Shown in pieces: positions 8,352 to 17,712 of a DNA stretch of 64,000 bases. Every line of letters begins with the position of its first letter. The first letter of the stretch is position 1. The DNA lies in assembly GCF_029773605.1 (NCBI RefSeq), contig NZ_CP103807.1, forward strand, positions 1,736,001-1,800,000. The letters are read 5' to 3'. The translations under genes were made by a program, and so were the position numbers. Below the pieces are notes generated by a model. That model did no database searches. It was not told the origin of the DNA and saw only the letters and a program-made list of their open reading frames with translations. Source of the DNA: Actinobacillus genomosp. 2. GTDB taxonomy: Bacteria; Pseudomonadota; Gammaproteobacteria; Enterobacterales; Pasteurellaceae.

Positions 8352-11330
8352 ATGAAAAGAATGTTAATCAATGCGACTCAAAAAGAAGAGTTGCGAGTTG
8401 CACTCGTTGATGGGCAACGTTTGTTCGATTTAGATATCGAAAGCCCAGGACACGAGCAAAAAAAATCGAATATCTACAAGGGGAAAATCACCCGTGTTGA
8501 GCCAAGTCTTGAAGCCGCTTTCGTTGATTACGGTGCAGAGCGTCACGGTTTCCTTCCTTTAAAAGAAATTTCACGTGAATACTTTCCTGCGGATTATGTA
8601 TTCAACGGTCGCCCGAATATCAAAGATATTATCAAAGAAGGGCAAGAAGTTATTGTCCAAGTGAATAAAGAAGAGCGTGGTAACAAAGGTGCGGCATTGA
8701 CCACTTTTATCTCACTAGCTGGTAGTTATTTAGTTTTAATGCCAAATAATCCACGTGCCGGTGGGATTTCTCGCCGTATTGAAGGTGATGAGCGCTTAGA
8801 GTTAAAAGAAGCGTTAGATTGTCTAGATGTACCGGAAGACGTAGGTTTAATCGTGCGTACTGCTGGTGTAGGCAAATCGCCAGAAGAGCTTCAATGGGAC
8901 TTAAAAGTGTTGTTACACCATTGGGAGGCAATTAAAAAAGCTGCGGAATCTCGTCCGGCTCCATTCCTTATCCATCAAGAAAGTGATGTGATTGTTCGTG
9001 CGATCCGTGATTATCTCCGCCGTGATATCGGTGAAATCTTAATTGATAACAAAAAAATCTTCGAAAAAGCGAAAAACCATATTCGTCTAGTGCGTCCAGA
9101 TTTCATCAATCGAGTACGTCTATATGAAGGTGAAGTGCCGTTATTCAGCCATTATCAAATCGAATCACAAATCGAATCGGCGTTCCAACGTGAAGTGCGT
9201 TTACCGTCAGGCGGTTCAATCGTGATTGACGTAACTGAAGCATTAACGGCGATTGATATTAACTCATCACGCTCAACCCGTGGAGGTGATATCGAAGAGA
9301 CTGCGTTAAATACCAACTTAGAAGCGGCGGACGAGATTGCTCGTCAATTACGTTTACGTGACTTAGGTGGTTTGATTGTCATCGACTTTATCGATATGAC
9401 TCCGGTGCGCCACCAACGTGAAGTGGAAAACCGTATCCGTGAAGCGACACGCCAAGACCGTGCGCGTATTCAGTTCGGTCGTATTTCACGTTTCGGTTTA
9501 TTAGAAATGAGCCGTCAGCGTTTAAGTCCATCACTCAGCGAAGCATCAAGCCACGTTTGCCCTCGCTGTCAAGGTACGGGTAAAGTGCGTGATAACGAAT
9601 CGATTGCACTTTCCATTTTACGTTTATTAGAAGAGGAAGCGATTAAAGAAAATACTGCACAAGTTCATACTATCGTGCCGGTGCAAATTGCGTCTTATTT
9701 ACTCAATGAAAAACGTAAAGCAATTTCAAGCATCGAAAAACGTCACGATGTACAAGTGATTGTTGTACCAACCGAGAGTATGGAAACACCACATTTCAGC
9801 GTATACCGTTTACGTGAAAATGAAGTATTACCGACACTTAGCTACGATTTAGCGAAGCACTATCATACTCACGAAGAAGATGCTCAAATGAATATTCATA
9901 CGGTTTCAGAAGAAGCATTAGTGACACGTAATGAACCGGTAATTACCGTTGAATCTGTATTACAAAGTAGCGAGCTAAATCTTCAACCGGCGCCGACACC
10001 GGTGGAGCCGGCTAAACCGTCATTACTTAGCCGTTTGATTGAGAAGGTGAAAAGTTTCTTTGCATCAGAAGAACAAGTTGAAGAGAAACCGAAGCCGAAA
10101 TCTCGTAACCAACGTGATCGCCGAAATCGTCGCGAACGAGCAAATCGTGCGGAACGCCAAGAGCGTAAACAGACACAGCAACAACAGGAAGAGCAAAAAG
10201 CACAACGTCAGGAACGTAATCAAGAACGTGTGGAAGCGAAAAAAGCTCGTCGCCAAGTAGTTGAAGAAGTGGCTGGTGGGCAAGAGGCTCAAGCGGAATC
10301 ACGTTCAAACAATAAAGAAACCGCAGTGACGGAGCGTCGCCAGCGTCGTGATTTACGTAAAAAAGTGCGTGTGGACAACGTGGAAAATACGGCTGTTACT
10401 GCTCAAGTCGTGGAAGAAAAAGTTCAAACTGTAGAGCAAATTCAACCGCTTATTACACAATCTGAACAACCGTTAGTGGCTGAAGATCGCCAAGACGTAC
10501 GTGAAAACGGGCGTCAACGTCGTCTTCCTCGTCATCTTCGTGTTGGTAACCAACGTCGCCGTGAAAACAATAATCGTAAAGAGAACGCGGTTGCGGCAAT
10601 GCCTTTAGCGGCAGCTGTTGCTTCTCCGGAAATGGCAAGCGGTAAGATTTGGGTGAAATTTAGCGAACCAGCATCAACTAGCAAATCGAATAGCAAAGCG
10701 GAAGAAAAACTGCGTTTCTTATCGGTAGATGAAATGCTCGAACAACAAACTAGCGAGGCGGTAACTGAACCTGCTATCGAAATGAATATTGAGGATAATG
10801 CAAGTTCTGTTGCACCGATTGTCGGCTTTATTAAACAATCTTCCGATCGTGATTTAGTGAAAGAAAATAAAGAGCGTTTACATCATCACGCTGAAGAAAG
10901 TGAACAAGCGGATGAGCAATTAGTCGAAAAAGCAATGGCAAAACATGTTGCTCCGCTAGGTGGCTTTGTGTCACAACATTCTGATCGTGATCTTGTTAAA
11001 GAAAAGAATGAACGAGTACAAAAATACCAAGCTAAAGCGACACCAGCTCCTGCTGTTGAAGGTATTAATGTAGAAGTAATTAAAGTGCCGGTATCGAATT
11101 ACCAAAGTGAGTACAGTTTTAATGGTAATTTAGGTACATTTTCTCGTGTAGCACATACTAAGTCAGCAATGACGGTCGCTTCTGCACCGGATAGAGTGTT
11201 AGAAATGGCAACGGTAACAGAATGGACACAATCCAAATATTATTTCTATGGAAAAGGGTTTGGCGGGCATTCTAGTGCAGTGAGCCATGTTCATTCAGCT
11301 CCACGTGTTGCAAGTATAGATAATGAATAA
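8352..11330 (+). CDS. rne: Ribonuclease E
   Basis: 992 residues. Essential endoribonuclease and degradosome scaffold on the inner membrane. S1 domain at about residues 35-125, catalytic DNase I-like region with [14 protein letters not shown] near 294-307 and [14 protein letters not shown] near 345-358, and the zinc-link CPRC near 402-405. The C-terminal half has a membrane-targeting amphipathic helix [14 protein letters not shown] (about 556-569), an Arg-rich RNA-binding stretch (about 577-640) and a C-terminus with [11 protein letters not shown] closely matching the PNPase-binding end of E. coli RNase E. A motif with core SDRDLVKE occurs twice, about 45 residues apart (near 820 and 865). Confidence 0.97.
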   Translation: MKRMLINATQKEELRVALVDGQRLFDLDIESPGHEQKKSNIYKGKITRVEPSLEAAFVDYGAERHGFLPLKEISREYFPADYVFNGRPNIKDIIKEGQEVIVQVNKEERGNKGAALTTFISLAGSYLVLMPNNPRAGGISRRIEGDERLELKEALDCLDVPEDVGLIVRTAGVGKSPEELQWDLKVLLHHWEAIKKAAESRPAPFLIHQESDVIVRAIRDYLRRDIGEILIDNKKIFEKAKNHIRLVRPDFINRVRLYEGEVPLFSHYQIESQIESAFQREVRLPSGGSIVIDVTEALTAIDINSSRSTRGGDIEETALNTNLEAADEIARQLRLRDLGGLIVIDFIDMTPVRHQREVENRIREATRQDRARIQFGRISRFGLLEMSRQRLSPSLSEASSHVCPRCQGTGKVRDNESIALSILRLLEEEAIKENTAQVHTIVPVQIASYLLNEKRKAISSIEKRHDVQVIVVPTESMETPHFSVYRLRENEVLPTLSYDLAKHYHTHEEDAQMNIHTVSEEALVTRNEPVITVESVLQSSELNLQPAPTPVEPAKPSLLSRLIEKVKSFFASEEQVEEKPKPKSRNQRDRRNRRERANRAERQERKQTQQQQEEQKAQRQERNQERVEAKKARRQVVEEVAGGQEAQAESRSNNKETAVTERRQRRDLRKKVRVDNVENTAVTAQVVEEKVQTVEQIQPLITQSEQPLVAEDRQDVRENGRQRRLPRHLRVGNQRRRENNNRKENAVAAMPLAAAVASPEMASGKIWVKFSEPASTSKSNSKAEEKLRFLSVDEMLEQQTSEAVTEPAIEMNIEDNASSVAPIVGFIKQSSDRDLVKENKERLHHHAEESEQADEQLVEKAMAKHVAPLGGFVSQHSDRDLVKEKNERVQKYQAKATPAPAVEGINVEVIKVPVSNYQSEYSFNGNLGTFSRVAHTKSAMTVASAPDRVLEMATVTEWTQSKYYFYGKGFGGHSSAVSHVHSAPRVASIDNE

Positions 11331-11351
11331 CGTTTAATATTTTGAATCGAA

Positions 11352-11382
11352 AGCCAATTGATGTTTCAATTGGCTTTTTTTT
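11352..11382 (+). terminator. rne terminator
   Basis: AGCCAATTGA (11352-11361) and TCAATTGGCT (11366-11375) form a 10-bp perfect stem with a TGTT loop, followed by a run of Ts. Confidence 0.92.
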
Positions 11383-11492
11383 AATCAAAAAGAAATATTT
11401 TTGGAAACTTATTTAATAAAGCATACTCTAAAGAATATATGTTTGCTTAATTAAAAGCAGACATCATTTATTTTTTACATAAGGAAACACAA

Positions 11493-12137
11493 ATGAAAAA
11501 ATCTCTATTAGCGTTAGTATTAGGTGCAACATTAACTTTAGCTGCTTGTGATCAAGCAAACCAAGCAAAAGATGCAGTAGCAGCTAAAGCTCAAGAAGCA
11601 AAAACTGCAACACAAGATGCAGCGAAAGCGGTAGCAGACAAAGCAACTGAAGCAAAAGATGCAGTAGCAACTAAAGCGACAGAAATGAAAGATGCAGCAG
11701 CGGCTAAAGCTGAAGCAGCAAAAACTGCAACACAAGATGCAGCGAAAGCAGTAGCGGACAAAGCAACTGAAGCAAAAGATGCAGTAGCAACTAAAGCGGT
11801 AGAAATGAAAGATGCAGCAGTGGCTAAAGTTGAAGCAGCAAAAACTGCAACACAAGATGCAGCGAAAGCAGTAGCGGACAAAGCAACTGAAGCAAAAGAT
11901 GCAGTAGCAACTAAAGCGACAGAAATGAAAGATGCAGCAGCAGCAAAAGTTGAAGAAGCAAAGACTGCAACACAAGATGCAGCGAAAGCAGTAGCGGATA
12001 AAGCAACTGAAGCAAAAGATGCTGCAGCAACTAAGGCGACAGAAATAAAAGATGCAGCAACAACTAAAGTTGAATCAGCAGCCGAAGCTGTAAAAGAAAA
12101 AGCAACTGAAGTAAAACAAGCAGTTGAAACTAAATAA
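11493..12137 (+). CDS. Ala/Lys-rich tandem-repeat lipoprotein
   Basis: 214 residues. Lipoprotein signal with lipobox LAAC (Cys19) followed by Asp. The mature protein is almost only Ala, Lys, Thr, Glu, Asp, Val and Met, in four near-identical 40-residue units each containing KTATQDAAKAVADKATEAKD, which break down into 11-residue helical steps like those in LEA-type and apolipoprotein-like helices. It should form a long amphipathic or coiled-coil rod tethered to a membrane. Function unknown; stress-protective or envelope-spacing roles are guesses. AAGGA precedes the ATG and a clear terminator follows. Confidence 0.8.
   Translation: MKKSLLALVLGATLTLAACDQANQAKDAVAAKAQEAKTATQDAAKAVADKATEAKDAVATKATEMKDAAAAKAEAAKTATQDAAKAVADKATEAKDAVATKAVEMKDAAVAKVEAAKTATQDAAKAVADKATEAKDAVATKATEMKDAAAAKVEEAKTATQDAAKAVADKATEAKDAAATKATEIKDAATTKVESAAEAVKEKATEVKQAVETK
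11592..12060 (+). repeat. 120-bp tandem repeat array inside lipoprotein gene
   Basis: The sequence recurs at exactly 120-bp steps: the AAAACTGCAA element is at 11601, 11721 and 11841, and as AAGACTGCAA at 11961. Copies differ by only a few bases. Each unit is 40 codons, so gain or loss of units keeps the frame. Confidence 0.92.
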
Positions 12138-12171
12138 TTCTTGCTAAGGTATCTCCGAACCAAAGTAAAAC

Positions 12172-12202
12172 GCCCGCAGTTCGAATTGCGGGCTTTCTTT
12201 TT
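12172..12202 (+). terminator. Terminator of repeat lipoprotein gene
   Basis: GCCCGCA (12172-12178) pairs with TGCGGGC (12187-12193), followed by TTTCTTTTT. Confidence 0.88.
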
Positions 12203-12223
12203 AGGTAATGGATGTAATCCGAT

Positions 12224-12253
12224 AAAAAAGCGGTCAAATTTGACCGCTTTTTT
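12224..12253. terminator. Bidirectional terminator, lipoprotein gene/valS
   Basis: A 30-bp perfect palindrome with arms AAAAAAGCGGTCAAA (12224-12238) and TTTGACCGCTTTTTT (12239-12253) carries the uptake-signal core and T-runs on both strands, so it can stop transcription from either side. valS ends 15 bases away. Confidence 0.88.
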
Positions 12254-12267
12254 ACTACTTACTTCGA

Positions 12268-15132
12268 TTAAAGATTTTCAATCGCTTGGTATTGCGTTTG
12301 AAGTTTCTCTAAACCATTTTGGTACTCTTGCATTTTTTCACGTTCTTTAGTGATTACCGCTTCCGGTGCTTTTGCCACAAAGGCTTCGTTGCTGAGTTTG
12401 TTTTCAATGCGAGTGATTTCACCACGCATTTTCTCGATCTCTTTGGTTAATCGAGCTAACTCTGCTTCTTTGTTGATAAAGCCAGCCATTGGGATTAGCA
12501 CTTCCACGTTACCCACTAATTTCGCTACTGAAAGTGGTGCAGTTTCGTCCGTACTTAGTACTTGTACGCTATCTAATTTCGCCATTGCTTTTAACAAGCG
12601 GTCGTTTTCCGCAAGAATTTTGCGTTGCTCGTCAGATACGTTGCGAACAAGGAATTCTAAGCCTTTGCTCGGTGCAATATTGCTTTCCGCACGAATGTTA
12701 CGCACAGCGATGATTAACTCTTTAATCCAGCCGATTTGCATTTCTGCAACTTCGTCTAACTCGCTTTCCACCACTTTCGGGAACGGTTGTAACATAATCG
12801 TATCCGCATTAATACCTGCAAAGCCTTTTACTTTCTGCCAAATTTCTTCGGTAATGAACGGCATAATTGGGTGAGCTAAACGTAATAATTTTTCAAGCAC
12901 ACGCACAAGCGTTTGGCTTGTGCCACGTTTTTGCGCTTCGGTACCATTTGCAAATACTGGTTTGGTTAATTCTAAATACCAGTCGCAGAACTCGTTCCAC
13001 GTGAAGTCGTAAATTGCATTTGCTGCTAAGTCGAAACGATATTGGCTTAATGCCTCACGGAATGTACCAACTGTGCGATTAAATGCTGATTCAATCCAGC
13101 GATCCGCCAAACTGTATTCCACTTCGCCTGCTGATAAATCTAATTTATCATTAGTTAATACGAAACGACTTGCATTCCATAATTTATTACAGAAGTTGCG
13201 GTAGCCCTCTAAACGTTTCATATCCCAGTTGATATCACGACCGTTACTTGCTAATGCAGCTAAAGTGAAACGTAATGCGTCCGTACCGTGTGCAGCGATG
13301 CCGTTTTCAAACTCTTTGCGAGTTGCTTTAGCAATTTTCTCTGCAAGTTGTGGTTGCATCATATTGCCAGTACGTTTTTCGAGTAAATCTTCAAGTGAGA
13401 TACCGTCAATCATATCGATCGGGTCAAGTACGTTACCCTTCGATTTCGACATTTTTTGACCTTGCTCATCACGAATCAAACCGGTTACATATACGGTTTT
13501 GAACGGAACTTGCGGTTTGCCGTTTTCATCTTTCACAAAGTGCATTGTGAACATAATCATACGAGCAACCCAGAAGAAGATAATGTCGAAACCTGTAATT
13601 AACACATCGGTCGGGTGGAACATTTTCAGCTCTTTGGTTTGCTCTGGCCAGCCTAAAGTTGAGAACGTCCATAAACCTGATGAGAACCAAGTATCTAACA
13701 CGTCTTCGTCTTGGCGTAATGCAAGATCTGCTGGTAAGTTGTGTTTTTGACGCACTTCTTCTTCGTTGCGTGCTACATACACATTACCTGCTTCGTCATA
13801 CCATGCAGGAATACGATGTCCCCACCATAATTGACGAGAGATACACCAGTCTTGAATATCACGCATCCAAGAGAAGTAAAGGTTTTCGTATTGTTTCGGT
13901 ACGAATTGGATTTCGCCATCTTCTACCGCTTTAGTTGCTACTTCCGCAAGTGGTTTCACGCTCACATACCATTGGTCGGTCAGCATTGGCTCGATTGGCA
14001 CACCACCACGATCGCCGTAAGGCACTTTCAAATCGTGCGGTTTGATTTCATCTAATAAACCTAACGCTTCAAAATCCACCACCACTTTTTTACGTGCAGC
14101 GAAACGCTCTAAACCTTGATAGTCCGCAGGGATTGTCGCTTCGTAAGTCGTTAGTGGTTTACCGTCAGTACCGATAATTTCCGCTTCCGCACGAATATCC
14201 GCATTCATCGTCATCACGTTTACCATTGGCAAGCTGTGACGTTTACCTACTTCGTAGTCGTTGAAATCGTGTGCTGGGGTAATTTTTACTACACCCGTAC
14301 CAAATTCACGATCAACGTAATCGTCCGCCACGATTGGGATTTCACGGTTTGCAAGCGGTAATACCACCGTTTTACCGATTAATGATTGATAACGCTCGTC
14401 TTCAGGGTGAACCGCCACCGCCGTATCACCTAGCACGGTTTCAGGACGAGTAGTTGCTACCACTAAATAATCTTTACCGTCTGTAGTTTTCGCACCGTTT
14501 GCTAACGGATAGCGGAAATGCCAAAGCGAGCCTTTGCTCTCTTTGTTTTCCACCTCTAAATCTGAAATCGCGGTGTGAAGTTTTGGATCCCAGTTTACAA
14601 GGCGTTTACCACGATAAATTAAGCCTTCTTCGTGTAAACGAACGAACACTTCTTTTACCGCATTCGATAAACCTTCGTCCATGGTGAAACGTTCACGATC
14701 CCAGTCGATTGAGTTACCTAAACGGCGCATTTGTTGGCTGATTGTGCCGCCTGAATACGCTTTCCAATCCCAAATTTTATTAATGAAAGCTTCACGTCCA
14801 TAATCGTGGCGAGTTTTGCCTTCTTCCGCTGCGATTTTACGCTCTACCACCATTTGGGTTGCAATACCCGCATGGTCTGTACCGGTTTGCCAAAGGGTGT
14901 TATTACCTTCCATACGGTTAAAACGGATTAAAGTATCCATTAACGTTTGTTGGAAAGCGTGCCCCATATGCAATGAACCGGTTACATTCGGCGGTGGAAT
15001 TGCGATACAGTAACTTGGAACGTTAGGATTCTCAGTCGGCTTAAAATAGCCCTGTTCTTCCCAGTGTTTATAAAGTGCTTGTTCTACTGCAGACGCATCG
15101 AAACGGTCTGCCATTTGGAGGTTTTGGGTCAT
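12268..15132 (-). CDS. valS: Valyl-tRNA synthetase
   Basis: 954 residues, normal for class Ia ValRS. It charges tRNA-Val in the cytoplasm and edits misactivated threonine. The HIGH-type motif is HMGH (residues 55-58), with the editing domain following, the KMSKS motif near residues 557-561, and a C-terminal coiled-coil arm covering about the last 70 residues. Start: the first ATG (MTQNLQ) is kept because it has an AAGAG-type site upstream, whereas the internal Met7 is preceded by pyrimidine-rich sequence. In many gammaproteobacteria holC lies immediately upstream; here about 2.6 kb separates the two. Confidence 0.97.
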   Translation of the reverse strand: MTQNLQMADRFDASAVEQALYKHWEEQGYFKPTENPNVPSYCIAIPPPNVTGSLHMGHAFQQTLMDTLIRFNRMEGNNTLWQTGTDHAGIATQMVVERKIAAEEGKTRHDYGREAFINKIWDWKAYSGGTISQQMRRLGNSIDWDRERFTMDEGLSNAVKEVFVRLHEEGLIYRGKRLVNWDPKLHTAISDLEVENKESKGSLWHFRYPLANGAKTTDGKDYLVVATTRPETVLGDTAVAVHPEDERYQSLIGKTVVLPLANREIPIVADDYVDREFGTGVVKITPAHDFNDYEVGKRHSLPMVNVMTMNADIRAEAEIIGTDGKPLTTYEATIPADYQGLERFAARKKVVVDFEALGLLDEIKPHDLKVPYGDRGGVPIEPMLTDQWYVSVKPLAEVATKAVEDGEIQFVPKQYENLYFSWMRDIQDWCISRQLWWGHRIPAWYDEAGNVYVARNEEEVRQKHNLPADLALRQDEDVLDTWFSSGLWTFSTLGWPEQTKELKMFHPTDVLITGFDIIFFWVARMIMFTMHFVKDENGKPQVPFKTVYVTGLIRDEQGQKMSKSKGNVLDPIDMIDGISLEDLLEKRTGNMMQPQLAEKIAKATRKEFENGIAAHGTDALRFTLAALASNGRDINWDMKRLEGYRNFCNKLWNASRFVLTNDKLDLSAGEVEYSLADRWIESAFNRTVGTFREALSQYRFDLAANAIYDFTWNEFCDWYLELTKPVFANGTEAQKRGTSQTLVRVLEKLLRLAHPIMPFITEEIWQKVKGFAGINADTIMLQPFPKVVESELDEVAEMQIGWIKELIIAVRNIRAESNIAPSKGLEFLVRNVSDEQRKILAENDRLLKAMAKLDSVQVLSTDETAPLSVAKLVGNVEVLIPMAGFINKEAELARLTKEIEKMRGEITRIENKLSNEAFVAKAPEAVITKEREKMQEYQNGLEKLQTQYQAIENL

Positions 15133-15146
15133 TGTTTTACTCTTAT

Positions 15147-15623
15147 TTAATATGATAGTTTTTGTTGTACATTACTAATTCTGTTTCTTAACTCTATACA
15201 CAAATTAGAATTAACCTGATAACTAGAGTTACAGCTATTATTGTCGTATTTATTTTGCCAATACTTGATTTCCCTTGATATGTTAGTTTGTCCCTGCATT
15301 GCTCTTATCGACTGCTGATTTTCTTTAATTACATTTTTGATATCTAATATATTTGTATCTAACTTTGATTGTAAATTATTAGTTACACTAGTGAGCTCTG
15401 ATTTTAAAGCATATTTAGAAGTATTGTTTTGCAAATTTTCCAAGTCTTTTTTATATAATTCTAAAGTGTTTTTAACTTCTTGTATTGGCGTTATAATCTT
15501 TACTCCTGATGATTGTGAGAAATTATATAGCCAATTTTTAGGTTCGATTAAACCAAAGTGAGAACATAATAAAAAAATTAATGCTGCAGAATTAAAGTAA
15601 GATAAAAGAGATGGTTTATTCAT
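15147..15623 (-). CDS. Membrane-anchored coiled-coil protein, unknown function
   Basis: 158 residues, not recognised. One hydrophobic segment at about residues 10-26 is followed by a mostly helical Asn/Lys-rich region (about 45-120) with heptad-like spacing, suggesting an inner-membrane anchor and an extended coiled coil. Base composition is clearly more AT-rich than valS or holC, and codon choice is poor in C/G third positions, which fits acquired DNA. ATG at 15623 has a GGAG site. It lies 14 bases upstream of valS in the same direction, so it could be cotranscribed with it. Confidence 0.6.
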   Translation of the reverse strand: MNKPSLLSYFNSAALIFLLCSHFGLIEPKNWLYNFSQSSGVKIITPIQEVKNTLELYKKDLENLQNNTSKYALKSELTSVTNNLQSKLDTNILDIKNVIKENQQSIRAMQGQTNISREIKYWQNKYDNNSCNSSYQVNSNLCIELRNRISNVQQKLSY

Positions 15624-15737
15624 ATAATTCTCCGATAGACTCTATGTTACCTCTTATTTATTGAAACTCCGATAGTACCCATCAGGAGACGAGCGTTAGC
15701 ATTTGGAATTGCAAATTTTTGCAGAAATCCAACCGCT

Positions 15738-15807
15738 CGTAATCCACGCACGGCAAGCCGTACGTGGTTACGATCAGCCTTTGGCTGAATGAGCTACTCT
15801 GTAGCTC
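15738..15807. repeat. Three tandem hairpins
   Basis: Hairpin 1: arms CGTAA(t)CCACG..CGGC and GCCG..CGTGGTTACG, 15738-15772, with one bulge and one mismatch. Hairpin 2: TCAGCC-TTT-GGCTGA, 15774-15788. Hairpin 3: GAGCTAC-TCT-GTAGCTC, 15791-15807. Loops are only 2-3 nt and the spacing is 1-2 nt, so nearly every base is paired. Confidence 0.8.
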
Positions 15808-15814
15808 GGTTTTC

Positions 15815-15931
15815 AAATCTCCCCCAACCCCTCTTTGCTAAAGAGGGGAGTTGCCTTGTGGCAATGTGGAGATCGCTATTCTTTCTCTAAACTAGTCCCC
15901 CTCTTTAGTAAAGAGGGGATAGGGGAGATTT
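15815..15931. repeat. Nested palindromic element with CCCCTCTTT hairpins
   Basis: Outer inverted repeat AAATCTCCCC (15815-15824) with GGGGAGATTT (15922-15931). Inside are two copies of the same hairpin, CCCCTCTTT-nnn-AAAGAGGGG, at 15828-15848 and 15898-15918. It is 117 bp in all with no coding capacity; the design is that of a small MITE-like or REP-like element. Confidence 0.75.
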
Positions 15932-15997
15932 GTCCAACACCATATTCCAATGAGGTATGCTGTTTTTCCAGTAAATCGCCGAAACAGCTTAAAATTC

Positions 15998-16016
15998 TCA
16001 GCCCTAGCGGGGCTGA
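15998..16016 (-). terminator. Hairpin after the zeta-like kinase gene
   Basis: TCAGCCC (15998-16004) and GGGCTGA (16010-16016) form a 7-bp stem 15 bases after the minus-strand stop at 16031. On the minus strand it is followed by GAATTTT, a weak T-tract, so termination is possible but not certain. Confidence 0.45.
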
Positions 16017-16030
16017 ACTATGCTTAACTC

Positions 16031-16624
16031 TTAGTACATGCTAGGACTTTCCAATGCTGTTTTGACTTCTTCACACCACTTCGGCAATTCATCAACCCAT
16101 TGCGTTAATTCATTTTCACTAAGGTGAAAAACTAGGTTCGGAGCTTCTCCTGAATTATCGTAGATAAACACTTCATCGCAAAGCGGTACGATTTTGGTTA
16201 AATTCTGTAAGCTGATGTTGTATCGATTTCGGATAGTTTCCTCATCAATAAAATGCCCGCCACTTGCAACTCTCGCTTTTACTCTCTTGATGTTAATAGA
16301 AACACCATCAACACCAACATAATTTAACCGCACAAAAAAACCGTTTTCTTTCGCAGTTTTGATTCGTTGCAAAATGGAATTACCTGATAGGGTAGATTCC
16401 ATAGAAAACGAAATTTGCTGACTAATCGCAAACTTAAATAACTCAATCGCTTTCCTACCAGCTTGGCTATCCACTGCACGGGGATTTTCAGGGCTAATTT
16501 GCATTGCGATATGGTCTGAATCAATTACAATTTGTACGGTATCTTTGTTAAAACCACGCAAGGTTGTTTTGCCAGCTCCATTTGTACCGCAATAAAAAAT
16601 CGCTAGATTATTTTGCTTTTGCAT
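16031..16624 (-). CDS. Zeta-toxin-like P-loop kinase (COG4185 type)
   Basis: 197 residues from the ATG at 16624; a TTG two codons earlier is possible. Walker A GTNGAGKTT lies near residues 13-21. Further landmarks of the COG4185 'predicted ABC-type ATPase'/zeta family are DSDHIA (about 34-39), AGRKAIELF, SMESTLSG (about 72-79), RVKARVASGGHFIDEETIRNR (split around residue 117) and the late DNSG. Zeta toxins phosphorylate UDP-N-acetyl sugars and poison wall synthesis; whether this relative does is unknown. It overlaps the upstream 58-codon gene by 17 bases, a toxin-antitoxin-like layout inside the holC-valS insertion. Confidence 0.78.
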   Translation of the reverse strand: MQKQNNLAIFYCGTNGAGKTTLRGFNKDTVQIVIDSDHIAMQISPENPRAVDSQAGRKAIELFKFAISQQISFSMESTLSGNSILQRIKTAKENGFFVRLNYVGVDGVSINIKRVKARVASGGHFIDEETIRNRYNISLQNLTKIVPLCDEVFIYDNSGEAPNLVFHLSENELTQWVDELPKWCEEVKTALESPSMY

Positions 16625-16784
16625 ATTCAATGACTATTTCTGTACCGTCTGGATAATGATCAACGATATCACCATTTGGACGTTTAAATGTTAGCACCTC
16701 ACGCTTTTTCTTATCATCCATCCACGCTTTAAATTGAATTTGCAGTTGGCGTTGTTGTTCTCTAATTTGTTCAATTTTGGTCAT
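16608..16784 (-). CDS. Small protein, candidate antitoxin of the zeta-like kinase
   Basis: 58 codons, ATG at 16784 with GGAGAAAG 4 bases upstream, TAA at 16608-16610. The product begins MTKIEQIREQQRQLQIQF, is helical and charged in its first half, and ends in a beta-rich part containing PNGDIVDHYPDGTEIVIEY. Its 3' end overlaps the kinase start by 17 bases, implying translational coupling. I do not recognise a named family. Small genes directly before COG4185 kinases are often proposed as antitoxins, so that role is an inference from position. Confidence 0.65.
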   Translation of the reverse strand: MTKIEQIREQQRQLQIQFKAWMDDKKKREVLTFKRPNGDIVDHYPDGTEIVIEYAKAK

Positions 16785-16850
16785 TTTCTTTCTCCAAAAT
16801 TTGTAGATTTTTGCGGAAATCTGACCGCTTGTACCCCGAAATCTAGCTCG

Positions 16851-17282
16851 CTATTTTAATTGCAGTAATGAACTATATTCCTCTTGCTCTGTTATGGTTT
16901 GTTGATAGAACCTTTGAATTTGTTCGGTCAGTTTATCCGAGAGTAAGATTTCTTGTTGTATATCGAGATATTTACGTTTGTCAGCATTGAGGTAGCAAGT
17001 AATCACCACGACATCACATTCAACTTTTGCACTCAACTGTAAGTTTTTATACACAATTCGCTGTTCGTTTAGGCGTTTTTGTATATATTGTTCTAAATAT
17101 TCACTCAGCTGTCGGCTAAATTGCTCAAACAGTTGGTAGTGATTAATATAATCGTGATAATTAATCTCGAAAATAGCTTCACCATCAAAACGAAAATACA
17201 TTTTTTCTTTGTCTGTATAGCGATATACACAGACTATAGCGACTAATAGCAGTATAACGGTAAGAAAGTAAAAAATATCCAT
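16851..17282 (-). CDS. Small membrane-anchored protein, unknown function
   Basis: 143 residues, not recognised. A strongly hydrophobic N-terminal segment (about residues 3-21, FYFLTVILLLVAIVCVY) is followed by a soluble region rich in Tyr and Gln with predicted alternating strands and helices, and a Glu/Gln-rich tail. It probably faces the cytoplasm or periplasm from a single inner-membrane anchor. ATG at 17282 begins one base after the ElaA-like gene's stop, so the two are likely in one transcript (holC, elaA-like, this gene). Confidence 0.6.
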   Translation of the reverse strand: MDIFYFLTVILLLVAIVCVYRYTDKEKMYFRFDGEAIFEINYHDYINHYQLFEQFSRQLSEYLEQYIQKRLNEQRIVYKNLQLSAKVECDVVVITCYLNADKRKYLDIQQEILLSDKLTEQIQRFYQQTITEQEEYSSLLQLK

Positions 17283-17283
17283 T

Positions 17284-17712
17284 TTAACAACAAACCAACT
17301 GCATATCTAAATGTGGAATACCGTCTTCTAAGTATATATCCGAGATAGCTATAAAACCGAGCGATTCATAAAAAGATTGTAAATATGCCTGTGCCTGAAT
17401 TTTGATTGGCTGATCATATGAGCTAGCAATTTCGACCGCTTGTAACATCAATTCACGAGCTAAACCTGAACCACGGTATTCTTTTGCTACCAAAACTCGA
17501 CCGATTTGGACATAATCTTGATTAGGAATAATACGGGCATAAGCGGTTAGATTTTCACAATTTTTTGCAAACAAATGTGTAGCGATCAGATCTAAATTAT
17601 CCACTTCCTGATAAGGACAATTTTGTTCTACCACAAAAACTTCAGTACGCAGTTTATAAATTTCAAATAATTCAAGCGTTGATAAGTCTGTAAATGTTTT
17701 ATTAATCCACAT
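17284..17712 (-). CDS. elaA: GNAT acetyltransferase, ElaA type
   Basis: 142 residues. ElaA-type GNAT fold: the start of the domain, YKLRTEVFVVEQNCPYQEVD (about residues 19-38), is the family hallmark, followed by the acetyl-CoA loop with VLVAKEYRGSGLARELM (about 72-88). Acetyl-CoA-dependent N-acetyltransferase, presumably cytoplasmic; the natural substrate of the family is not settled. Its ATG directly abuts the holC stop codon, so it is cotranscribed with holC. Confidence 0.85.
   Translation of the reverse strand: MWINKTFTDLSTLELFEIYKLRTEVFVVEQNCPYQEVDNLDLIATHLFAKNCENLTAYARIIPNQDYVQIGRVLVAKEYRGSGLARELMLQAVEIASSYDQPIKIQAQAYLQSFYESLGFIAISDIYLEDGIPHLDMQLVCC

Larger units (their letters stand above)
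15624..16030. other. 407-bp gap with a six-hairpin cluster
   Basis: No convincing ORF. From 15738 to 16016 it consists largely of consecutive inverted repeats, described in the next three entries. The left part (15690-15739) carries CGAGCG and CGCTCG arms that look like a degenerate uptake-signal pair. Confidence 0.7.

Noticed and set aside
10027-10308. Frames on both strands over the Arg-rich part of rne
   Set aside because: Low-complexity codons leave other frames open; rne itself is continuous and complete.
11592-12060. Regular repeats that could suggest a CRISPR array
   Set aside because: The period is 120 bp with no unique spacers, and the whole array is one coding frame.
11538-12163. 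Long Cys/Phe-rich and Ser/Ala-rich open frames antisense to the repeat lipoprotein gene
   Set aside because: They exist only because the 120-bp repeats lack stops on the other strand; composition is unnatural and there is no ribosome site.
15835-16044. Plus-strand frame of 69 codons across the hairpin cluster
   Set aside because: It runs through perfect palindromes, has no ribosome site and ends at an arbitrary point in the kinase gene.
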